64,000 bases of DNA, taken from CAMDHY01 sp046156265 (GTDB taxonomy: Bacteria > Pseudomonadota > Alphaproteobacteria > Rhizobiales > Segnochrobactraceae). The stretch is taken from assembly GCF_046156265.1 (NCBI RefSeq), contig NZ_JAWDIR010000011.1, forward strand, positions 558,001-622,000, given 5' to 3'. The position numbers and the translations under genes were made by a program. The notes below the pieces were generated by a model that was not told the origin of the DNA, did no database searches, and saw nothing but the letters and a program-made list of their open reading frames with translations. Below are positions 34,966 through 42,484 of this stretch, piece by piece; within the stretch, counting starts at the first letter, position 1; each line of letters begins with the position of its first letter.

Positions 34966-36390
34966 TCACGCGTTCGCCAGCGATACCGTCTGTGCCAGGG
35001 CCGCCCGGACCGCGTCGGCCACCCGGACGGCGTGGATCGCCACTTCGGGAAGCCCCATCAGTTCGCCGAACGTTGCGCGGGCGAGGGGACCCGCCACCAG
35101 GATTCGCGGGTCCGTTTCCCCGGACGCGCCGACCGCGCGGCCGTGGCGGTCGGTCTCGATGCCGAGGCGCAGGGCATCGGGCCGGATCGCGCCGAGGCGA
35201 TGCAGGCTCCTCAGCACCGGCAGGCGATCGAACAGGCGCCCTGCTGCCGGCCCGGTAGCGAGGATCACCGCATCCACCGTCAGCCGCGTCGAGGCGCCGC
35301 TCCAGCGATCCTGCAGATCGATGTGGATGGTGTCACCGTCGCGGACGACGTCGCGCGTCAGGGCCGCGCGGATCGCGAGAGTGCCAGCGCGGCGCCGGCG
35401 GGCGATCGTCGCCGCGACCTGCGGCGCGACGCGGAAGCGGTGGCTGTCCCAGAAGGGTCGCAGGTGGCGCAGCAGGCGGCGGCGTTCCTCGTGCGGCAGT
35501 GCCGCCCAGATGGCGGTTCCCTGCTCCCGGACAGCGTCGATGACGTGCTGCCACGGCCTGCCCGCCGTGGCGGCCTCGTCGAGGGTTTTGCGAATGCGCC
35601 GCAGCAGCGCGCGGCTCGTGCGCGCCGGGGCGGATGAGAAATCGCCGAACGCGGAACCCGCCGGCCCGTGCCCCCGGGAGGCGAGGCCGCGGCGGGAGAT
35701 CGCGGTGATCGGGCCACGGTGGCCGGCGGCGTCGAGGCTCGCCACCACGTCGGCCATCGTCAGCCCCGTGCCGACGACGAGCACGCGGTCGTCGGGGCGC
35801 AGCGGTGCGAATGCCTGCGGTGCCCAGGGGTTGGCGATGAAACGCGGATGATGCTCAAGGGCCTCGGCAAAACCCGCCGGGGGCTGCGGCTCGGTGTGGC
35901 CGACGGCGAGGACGAGGAGGTCTGCGACGAGGGTCGCGCCCCCCTCCAGCGCGACGGCGAAGCGCCGTCCGGCCGGCGTCACGTCCACGACCCGGTCGCG
36001 GACGTGTGCGACGACCCCGGCTGCGAGCAGCGGATCGAGTTGGTCGCCGACGTAGGCGCCGAACACCGACCGCCGCGGGAAGAGCTGACCGCCGGGCGCG
36101 GCCGCGTCCGGGTCGTCCCGCACGGCCTCGCGCGCCTCCACCCACCGCACGAAATGGCCGGGATCCCCCGGGTCGAGGCTCATCTTGGCGGCGGGCACGT
36201 TGATGCGGTGCGACGGGTCGTCGGTCCCGTAGGCGAGGCCGGCGCCCAGTCGCGACCGGGGCTCCACCACGGTGATGGCGATCTCGGTGGTTCCCGTGCG
36301 CGCGAGGTGCCACGCCACCGCGGCGCCGGAGAAGCCGCCACCGACGATCACCACCTGGGGCCGGCCGGCCGCGCCGCGAAAGCCGCTCAC
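34966..36390 (-). CDS. FAD/NAD(P)-binding oxidoreductase, paralogue of the convergent gene
   Basis: The 474-residue protein has an FAD-binding start (VVIVGGGFSGAAVAWHLA), the same family block SHRINVPAAKMSLDPGDP and a second nucleotide site (LVVGTGLTMADVVASLDAAG). It is clearly related to the product of 33424-34860 but divergent in detail. GTG at 36388-36390 is the start because GGAGGA stands 5 nt before it and because this GTG overlaps the stop of a 26-codon upstream reading frame. The reaction is unknown; a role in flavin- or NAD(P)H-linked sulfur metabolism is inferred from context. Confidence 0.82.
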   Translation of the reverse strand: MSGFRGAAGRPQVVIVGGGFSGAAVAWHLARTGTTEIAITVVEPRSRLGAGLAYGTDDPSHRINVPAAKMSLDPGDPGHFVRWVEAREAVRDDPDAAAPGGQLFPRRSVFGAYVGDQLDPLLAAGVVAHVRDRVVDVTPAGRRFAVALEGGATLVADLLVLAVGHTEPQPPAGFAEALEHHPRFIANPWAPQAFAPLRPDDRVLVVGTGLTMADVVASLDAAGHRGPITAISRRGLASRGHGPAGSAFGDFSSAPARTSRALLRRIRKTLDEAATAGRPWQHVIDAVREQGTAIWAALPHEERRRLLRHLRPFWDSHRFRVAPQVAATIARRRRAGTLAIRAALTRDVVRDGDTIHIDLQDRWSGASTRLTVDAVILATGPAAGRLFDRLPVLRSLHRLGAIRPDALRLGIETDRHGRAVGASGETDPRILVAGPLARATFGELMGLPEVAIHAVRVADAVRAALAQTVSLANA

Positions 36391-36467
36391 GACCGTCCTC
36401 CGCCGGCCTTCCGTCTCGAAGAGCGGCGCCGGAGCCGTTCCAGATGGTCGTCGTGCATGCGCTGCAT
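36387..36467 (-). CDS. Possible 26-residue leader or small protein coupled to the FAD/NAD(P)-binding oxidoreductase gene
   Basis: A 26-codon frame starting MQRMHDDHLERLRRR ends in TGA that overlaps the GTG of the next gene (GTGA). An AGAGG-like ribosome site lies about 6 nt upstream of its ATG. The product is strongly basic, with two Arg clusters and a Gly-rich end, and has no signal peptide. It could be a real small protein, a translational-coupling leader, or chance. No family is recognised. Confidence 0.35.
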   Translation of the reverse strand: MQRMHDDHLERLRRRSSRRKAGGGRS

Positions 36468-36913
36468 GATCTGCCTCTCGTCGTGACGGGTGAAGCGGCC
36501 CGCAATCAGCATTATCCGTGCCACCAGTACAGCGGCGGATACACCTAACGTCTTCGCTCATTTAGCTGAACGATCTGCTGCGATTGACGCAGCGAATTCA
36601 TGCTTCATGGTGTCATTCCAGCAGGATGATTATTTCGGAAGCCGATCTTCTACGGCAAGACAGCTGCAGGGACGGTGCAGATCGCGTGACGGATTGACCG
36701 CAGTCCCGCCCGCGTGCTGCGGCGAAGCCGCCACAGCCCGGTCCGGACCACTCCCTCAAGCTATTGATTCAAAATAGGAAAGTCTCTGGCACGGGGATTG
36801 CGCTGGAGATTTGTCGTCAGTAGCCCCGCTTCTCTCGGGGCCGCCGACGTCGTGGCCGGGGTGCGTCGACGCCCGGAGCCACCTTCCTATCCGAAGCACA
36901 GGACGCGCAGCCG
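36468..36913. other. Regulatory intergenic region, 446 bases
   Basis: This divergent region is less GC-rich than its surroundings. It holds the sigma-54-type promoter at 36787-36802 and, about 200 bases before it, a perfect inverted repeat GCTGCG-N5-CGCAGC (36577-36593) that could be an enhancer. A 95-codon plus-strand frame here (36490-36777) has no ribosome site and unlike composition, so I do not call it. Confidence 0.55.
36787..36802 (+). promoter_or_regulatory. Sigma-54 (RpoN) promoter for the flavin reductase/DszA-like/Dpp operon
   Basis: TGGCAC, five bases (GGGGA), then TTGCG is an almost exact sigma-54 -24/-12 element, the best of three in the window. Transcription would start near 36814, about 100 bases before the flavin reductase ATG, and could run through 45236. 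Confidence 0.75.
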
Positions 36914-37432
36914 ATGAACGTCGCCTTCCCACACCCGGTTCGCCAGCCTGCTGCCGACGCCCACGCCTTGAAGCAGGCGATGCGAGCGCTCGCCGGCGGC
37001 GTCAGCGTCATCACGGCTGGCCTCGGCGAGGCGCGCACCGGCGCCACCGTCACCTCGGCGACCGCGCTGTCGGTCGAGCCGCCGACGATGATCGTCAACA
37101 TCAACCTGTCGTCGTCGACCTGGCCGGCCATCCGGCGGCACGGCCACTTCTGCGTCAACGTTCTCGGTCGCCACCACCAGGATGTCGCCGACAGGTTCGC
37201 GGGCAGGGGTGGCGTGAAGGGCGCCGAGCGCTATGCGGAGGCCGACTGGGTCGAACTTTCGACCGGCGCCCTCGGGCTGGGCGGGGCTCTCGCGGTCATC
37301 GACTGCGAACTCGAGGAGGCGATCGAGCGGCACAGCCACGCGATCATCCTCGGCCGCGTCGCGGCCATCACGCTCGGCGTCGGTCCCTCGCTGGTCTACG
37401 CCAACGGCCGCTACGGCTCGTTCAGCGACTGA
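36914..37432 (+). CDS. Flavin reductase family protein (DIM6/NTAB type)
   Basis: The 172-residue protein belongs to the split-barrel flavin reductases that feed two-component monooxygenases: MRALAGGVSVITAG, GATVTSATALSVEPPTMIVN and a late GRVAAITLG segment are the FMN/FAD-binding blocks. It lies directly before the DszA/NtaA-type monooxygenase (94-nt gap), so it is very probably its FMNH2 supplier. It is unrelated in fold to the FMN reductase at 14925, so the cluster has two kinds of flavin reductase. Confidence 0.92.
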   Translation: MNVAFPHPVRQPAADAHALKQAMRALAGGVSVITAGLGEARTGATVTSATALSVEPPTMIVNINLSSSTWPAIRRHGHFCVNVLGRHHQDVADRFAGRGGVKGAERYAEADWVELSTGALGLGGALAVIDCELEEAIERHSHAIILGRVAAITLGVGPSLVYANGRYGSFSD

Positions 37433-37526
37433 GGGACCGCCCCGTCCCAGCATTCCCGTCAGCACCGCCACGCCGCGGCGCCGCGTCGGACGCGGCCCGC
37501 TCGGCTCCCCAGAATGGAACTCGACC

Positions 37527-38906
37527 ATGACCAAGCCGAAGCCGAAGTCGTTGACCCTCAACCTCAACCTCATCCCCGGCGGCGTCTTTCCGGGCGCCTG
37601 GCGGGCGGGGGAGAAGGACGGGCAGCACTACAGCAGCCTCGACCACTACATCGAGGTGGCGAAGATCGCCGAGAAGGGGCTGCTCGACGCGGTCTTCCTC
37701 GCCGACACGCCGGTCTGGCGCTATCGCGGCGAATACCGGCCTTTCCGCGGCCTCGATCCGACGGTGGCGCTCGGCGCCGTGGCGCAGCACACGAGCCGCA
37801 TCGGCCTCGTCGCCACGGCCTCGAGCTCCTACAACTCCGCCTACAACCTCGCCCGCCGCATCTCGACGCTCGATCACGTCAGCAAGGGCCGCGCCGCCTG
37901 GAACGTCGTCGCGACGACCGGCGACGACGTCGCCCAGAACTTCGGCCAGGCGAAGATGCTCGACCACGCGGCCCGCTACCGGCGCGCCCACGAGTTCGTC
38001 GAGGCGGTGATCCAGCTGTGGGACAGCTGGGCCGACGACGCCTTCGTCGCCGACAAGACGACGGGCGTCTTCGTCAACGAGAAGCGCATCCGCGAGATCG
38101 ACTACGTCGGCGAGTACGTCAACGTCGTCGGGCCGCTCAACCTGCCGCGCTCGCCCCAGGGGCATCCGGTGATCGTCCAGGCCGGCTCCTCCGAGGACGG
38201 CGTCGGGCTCGCCTCGCGCTTCGCCGACGCCGTCTACACCGTACAGCACGACCTCGCCTCGGCGCTCGCCTTCCGCACGAAGGTGCGCGACCGCGCCAAG
38301 GCCTGGGGCCGCGATCCGGAGACGGTCAAGGTGCTGCCGGGCCTCGTCACCCTCGTCGGCTCCACCGAGGCCGAGGCCCGGCGCCGCGAGCGCGAGCTGC
38401 AGGAACTTCACACCGAGCACTATGCGATCAACGCGCTGGCGCTGCAGCTCGGCGTCCCGGTGGAGGCGCTCGTCCTCGACAAGGAACTCCCCTGGGACCT
38501 CATCCCCGAGGACGGTCATTCGGGCAGCAAGCAGGGCCACTTCGCGGCCCTCGTCGCTACCGCCCGCAGCGAACGGCTGACGGTGCGCGAGATCCTCGCC
38601 CGGCAGGGCGGCGGCCTCACCCACGTGGCGGCGATCGGTGCGCCGGAGCAGATCGCCGACCTGATCGAGAGCTGGTACCGCGCCGGCGCCGTCGACGGCT
38701 TCAACGTCATGCCGGCGGCGCTGCCGGAGGTGGCGATCGCCTTCGTCGAGCACGTCCTGCCGGTGCTGCAGAAGCGCGGCCTGTTCCGCACCGAGTACCC
38801 CGGCACGACTCTGCGCGACACCTACGGCCTCGAGCGTCCGGCGGACGGGTTCTCGGAGAACTACGGCATCAAGCGCGTCCGCCGCGCCGAAGCCTCGTTC
38901 AGCTGA
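37527..38906 (+). CDS. FMNH2-dependent monooxygenase, NtaA/SnaA/DszA family
   Basis: The 459-residue luciferase-fold enzyme belongs to the group with nitrilotriacetate (NtaA), pristinamycin (SnaA) and dibenzothiophene sulfone (DszA) monooxygenases. Seen blocks are LVATASSSYNSAYNLARRIS, RAAWNVVATTGDDVAQNFG and the QAGSSEDGVGLASRFADAVY segment. It should cleave a C-S or C-N bond of the compound brought in by the adjacent dipeptide-type importer, using FMNH2 from the upstream reductase. The substrate is not known. A sulfur source is likely from the cluster. Confidence 0.91.
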   Translation: MTKPKPKSLTLNLNLIPGGVFPGAWRAGEKDGQHYSSLDHYIEVAKIAEKGLLDAVFLADTPVWRYRGEYRPFRGLDPTVALGAVAQHTSRIGLVATASSSYNSAYNLARRISTLDHVSKGRAAWNVVATTGDDVAQNFGQAKMLDHAARYRRAHEFVEAVIQLWDSWADDAFVADKTTGVFVNEKRIREIDYVGEYVNVVGPLNLPRSPQGHPVIVQAGSSEDGVGLASRFADAVYTVQHDLASALAFRTKVRDRAKAWGRDPETVKVLPGLVTLVGSTEAEARRRERELQELHTEHYAINALALQLGVPVEALVLDKELPWDLIPEDGHSGSKQGHFAALVATARSERLTVREILARQGGGLTHVAAIGAPEQIADLIESWYRAGAVDGFNVMPAALPEVAIAFVEHVLPVLQKRGLFRTEYPGTTLRDTYGLERPADGFSENYGIKRVRRAEASFS

Positions 38907-38920
38907 GCCGCGGCGCCACC

Positions 38921-39937
38921 ATGACCGTCCAGTCGAGCACGGGCCCCGCCGTCGGGCGGGGCCACCCGGAGGAGGAGGCGGGCGCGCGCGGCCGCCGGCT
39001 CGAGCGCCAGCGCTTCGTCGCGCGCTATGTCGCCGGCAAGCTCGCCTCGGCGGTGTTCGTGCTGTGGGCTGCGGTGACGCTGAGCTTCCTCTCCATCCAC
39101 TTCGCCCCCGGCGATCCGGTGACGCTGCTGATGGGCGAGGTCGCCACCCCGGAGCTCCGGGCGGCGGTGGAGCGCGACTGGGGCCTCGACCGGCCGCTGC
39201 TCGACCAGTACGTCGACTATCTCGGCAACGTCGTGCAGGGGAACTTCGGCTTCTCCTACGCCCAGAACGCGCCGGTGAACGACATCCTGTTCGGGCCGCG
39301 TCTGGCGGCGAGCGCCGAGCTCACCGCCTTCGCCGTCGTCACCGCGCTCCTGCTCAGCATCGTCATCGCGGTGGCGACCGCCGGGCGGAAGGGCATCGTC
39401 GCGGGCGCCTCGCAGCTGACCGAGCTGGTGTTCGCGTCTATGCCGTCGTTCTGGCTCGGCATCGTCCTCATCACGATCTTCGCCTTCAACCTCGGCTGGC
39501 TGCCGGTGACGGCGGGGTCGGGCTTCAGGAAGCTCATCCTGCCGGGGCTGACGCTGGCGCTGCCGCTCGCGGCGGTGCTCTCCCAGGTCATCCGCGAGGG
39601 CATCGAGCGCTCGCTGGAGCAGCCCTATTCGGTGACGGCGCGGGCCCGAGGCATCGGTTTCACCCGCCTCAAGTACGCCCACGCGCTGCGGCACTCGCTG
39701 CTGCCGGCGATGACGCTGTCGGGCTGGGCGGTCGGCGGCATGCTGACCGGCACCGTCGTCGTCGAGCAAGTGTTCGGTCGCACCGGCATCGGCCAGGCGA
39801 CCGTCGTCGCCGTCACCCTGCAGGACATCCCCGTCGTGCTCGCCGTCGCGCTGCTGTCGGCCGTCATCTACGTCGCGGTCAATACGCTCGTCGACATCCT
39901 CTACCTCTGGGCCGACCCGCGGCTGCGGGCGAGGTGA
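38921..39937 (+). CDS. Dipeptide/oligopeptide-type ABC transporter permease (DppB-like)
   Basis: The 338-residue protein has six hydrophobic segments preceded by a charged N-terminal tail of about 35 residues. DppB blocks are FLSIHFAPGDPVTLLMGE, the GIGFTRLKYAHALRHSLLPA loop and GTVVVEQVFGRTGIGQ. It begins 14 nt after the monooxygenase gene. Confidence 0.93.
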   Translation: MTVQSSTGPAVGRGHPEEEAGARGRRLERQRFVARYVAGKLASAVFVLWAAVTLSFLSIHFAPGDPVTLLMGEVATPELRAAVERDWGLDRPLLDQYVDYLGNVVQGNFGFSYAQNAPVNDILFGPRLAASAELTAFAVVTALLLSIVIAVATAGRKGIVAGASQLTELVFASMPSFWLGIVLITIFAFNLGWLPVTAGSGFRKLILPGLTLALPLAAVLSQVIREGIERSLEQPYSVTARARGIGFTRLKYAHALRHSLLPAMTLSGWAVGGMLTGTVVVEQVFGRTGIGQATVVAVTLQDIPVVLAVALLSAVIYVAVNTLVDILYLWADPRLRAR

Positions 39938-39940
39938 TCC

Positions 39941-40795
39941 ATGACACTCTCCCTCACCGACCTGCGTGAGCCACGACGGCTGCCGCGGCTGCCGCGCTGG
40001 GAGGTCACGCTCTCCTTCGGCTTCCTCGGCCTCCTCGCCGTCGTCGTGGCAGTGCCCGGCCTCGTTGCGCCGCACGATCCGCTGCTGACCGACTTCGGCC
40101 GGGCGCTGTCGCCGCCGGGCGCCGAGAACCTGCTCGGCACCGACGGGCTCGGCCGCGACGTGTTCAGCCGCATCGTCTACGGGGCGCAGTACTCGCTGTT
40201 CATCGGCGTTCTATCCACCGTCCTCGGCGTCGGGCTCGGCGTCGTCTTCGGGCTGCTCGCGGGGGTGACCGGGCGGATCGGCAACGAGGTGATCTCGCGC
40301 ACCTTCGACGTCATCGGGGCCTTCCCCGACCTCTTGTTCGCCCTGGTTCTGATCACCTTCACCGGGCCGGGCACCTGGAACCTCATCTTCGCCATCGGCG
40401 TCGCCTCGGCGCCGCGCTATGGCCGCGTCGTGCGCGCCGAAACGCTCGCCGTGATCCACTCCGATTTCGTGCAGCAGGCGCGGCTGTCGGTCGCCTCGCC
40501 GGCGCTGATCGTGCTCCGCCACGTGTTGCCGAACGCCCTCGGCACCGTTCCGGTGCTCGCCACCCTCGGCGTCGGCGGCGCCATCCTGGGCGCGGCGGGC
40601 CTGAGCTTCCTCGGCTTCGGGCCGGCCCAGCCGATCCCCGAGTGGGGCTCGATGCTGTCGGAGGCGCGCGGCGACCTGCGCGTCGCCTGGTGGGCCGGCG
40701 TGTTCCCCGGCCTCGCCATCACGCTCACGGCCATCGCCGTCACCGTCGTCGGCCGGCACTTCCAGCGGTCCTTCGAGCGCAGGAGCGGCCGATGA
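39941..40795 (+). CDS. Dipeptide/oligopeptide-type ABC transporter permease (DppC-like)
   Basis: The 284-residue partner permease has LLGTDGLGRDVFSRIVYGAQ, the QQARLSVASPALIVLRHVLP loop and AGLSFLGFGPAQPIPEWG, all diagnostic of DppC/OppC. It starts 3 nt after the DppB-like gene and overlaps the ATPase gene by ATGA. Confidence 0.94.
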   Translation: MTLSLTDLREPRRLPRLPRWEVTLSFGFLGLLAVVVAVPGLVAPHDPLLTDFGRALSPPGAENLLGTDGLGRDVFSRIVYGAQYSLFIGVLSTVLGVGLGVVFGLLAGVTGRIGNEVISRTFDVIGAFPDLLFALVLITFTGPGTWNLIFAIGVASAPRYGRVVRAETLAVIHSDFVQQARLSVASPALIVLRHVLPNALGTVPVLATLGVGGAILGAAGLSFLGFGPAQPIPEWGSMLSEARGDLRVAWWAGVFPGLAITLTAIAVTVVGRHFQRSFERRSGR

Positions 40796-42468
40796 CCGTG
40801 CACGTGCGGCCCTGCCAGGACGCTCCCGCCCCCGGCGCGGGCGAACTCCTCATCGACGTTCGTGGCCTGCGCGTCGCATTCGACGGCGCGCCGGCCGGGG
40901 CGCCGCCGGTGGTCGACGGTCTCGACCTGTCGCTGCGGCGCGGCCGCGTGCTCGCGATCGTCGGCGAGTCGGGCTCCGGCAAGTCGGTCAGCGCCCGCAG
41001 CCTGCTCGGCCTCGCCGGCGCCGGCGCCCGGGTCGCGGCCGAGCGCTTCGACGTGCTCGGGCGGGACGCGCGCGGCTTCGGCGAGGCGGACTGGCGGCGC
41101 CTGCGCGGCCGGCGCATCGGCCTCGTCCTGCAGGACGCGCTGACCTCGCTCGACCCGATGCGCACCATCGGCGCGGAGGTGAGCGAGGCGCTCGACGCCG
41201 CCGACGGGGCCTGGTGGCCACGGCGGCGCGCGGCCGGCGAGATCGAGACGCTGCTCGCCTCCGTCGGCATCCGCGACCCCGGCCTCAAGCGGCGCCAGTA
41301 CGCCCACCAGCTCTCCGGCGGGCAGCGGCAGCGGGCGCTGATCGCCTCCGCCATCGCGGGGGATCCCGACGTGATCATCGCCGACGAGCCGACGACGGCG
41401 CTCGACGTGACGATCCAGGCGCGCATCCTGCAGCTTCTCAAGGAGAAGGTCGGCGGTGGCCGCGGGCTCATCCTGATCAGCCACGACTTCGCCGTCGTCG
41501 CCGACATCGCCGACGACGTCATCGTGCTCAACCGCGGCCGGGTGGTCGAGGCTGGGCCGGCGCGGGACGTGCTCTATCGGCCGCAGCGCGACTACACGCG
41601 TCAGCTGATCGCTGCGATTCCTGGCCTGCAATCGCGTGGCAAGCGGTTGTCGGCACTGCCGAAGCCGACCGCCACCGAGGCCTCTCCGGTCGCCATCGAC
41701 GCCGGCCCGACCGTCGTGCGGGGCGAGGGCCTGGTGAAGTGGTACCGCGGCGAGGGCGGCCGCGAGTTCAAGGCGGTCGACGGGGTCTCCTTCACCATTC
41801 GCGCCCGCGAGATCGTCGGCCTCGTCGGCGAATCCGGATCGGGCAAGTCGACGGTCGCCAAGCTCGTCACCGGCCTGCTCGCACCCGATGCCGGCGCGAT
41901 CACCATCTACGGCGCCCTCTGGCCCGGCGAGACGAAGGCGGCCCGGCGCGCCGGCGTCGGCACGGTGCAGCTGATCGGCCAGGACAGCCTCGGCTCCTTC
42001 GACCCTCGCTACACGGTGCGCGAAGTCGTCGCCGAGAGCGTTGCCCTCGTCCACCAGGACCGCGAGGCCCGCGAGCGGCGCGTTCGCGAGCTCCTCGACC
42101 TCGTGCAGCTCCCCGCCGGCACGATCGACCGCCACCCCCGCGAGCTGTCCGGGGGGCAGCGCCAGCGCGTCTCCATCGCCCGCGCCCTCGGCTCCAACCC
42201 GAAGGTCCTCGTCTGTGATGAGCCGGTCTCGGCGCTGGATGTTTCCGTACAAGCGCAAATATTGGATTTATTTGTCGATATCAGAAGCGTCTACAGCGCA
42301 TCATTTCTGTTCATATCCCATGATATCGGGGTAGTTAATCATCTGTGTGACAAGACAATTGTCATGCTTTCGGGGAAGATCGTCGATCAGGGGTCGTCCG
42401 AATCCTTATTCGGAACGTCGACCGTCGATTACACGCGACAACTGATGCAGGCCGTGCCGCATCTTTGA
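40792..42468 (+). CDS. Fused dipeptide-type ABC transporter ATPase (DppD-DppF)
   Basis: One 558-residue chain holds both ATPases. The first domain has Walker A GESGSGKSV (about 60-68), signature LSGGQRQR and IIADEPTTALDV. The second has GESGSGKST (about 347-355), signature LSGGQRQR and LVCDEPVSALDV. Two-domain fusions of this kind are common for dipeptide/glutathione-type importers. The last 75 codons change sharply in composition: in 42241-42360 I count 47 G/C of 120 bases (39%) against roughly 70% in the rest, with AT-ending codons, yet the reading frame and family sequence are intact. Confidence 0.93.
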   Translation: MTVHVRPCQDAPAPGAGELLIDVRGLRVAFDGAPAGAPPVVDGLDLSLRRGRVLAIVGESGSGKSVSARSLLGLAGAGARVAAERFDVLGRDARGFGEADWRRLRGRRIGLVLQDALTSLDPMRTIGAEVSEALDAADGAWWPRRRAAGEIETLLASVGIRDPGLKRRQYAHQLSGGQRQRALIASAIAGDPDVIIADEPTTALDVTIQARILQLLKEKVGGGRGLILISHDFAVVADIADDVIVLNRGRVVEAGPARDVLYRPQRDYTRQLIAAIPGLQSRGKRLSALPKPTATEASPVAIDAGPTVVRGEGLVKWYRGEGGREFKAVDGVSFTIRAREIVGLVGESGSGKSTVAKLVTGLLAPDAGAITIYGALWPGETKAARRAGVGTVQLIGQDSLGSFDPRYTVREVVAESVALVHQDREARERRVRELLDLVQLPAGTIDRHPRELSGGQRQRVSIARALGSNPKVLVCDEPVSALDVSVQAQILDLFVDIRSVYSASFLFISHDIGVVNHLCDKTIVMLSGKIVDQGSSESLFGTSTVDYTRQLMQAVPHL

Positions 42469-42484
42469 ACGAGGAAATCTCACC

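Noticed and set aside
36490..36777. 95-codon plus-strand open frame in the divergent region
   Set aside because: It has no ribosome site, its codon use is unlike its neighbours, and it overlaps the sigma-54 regulatory region.
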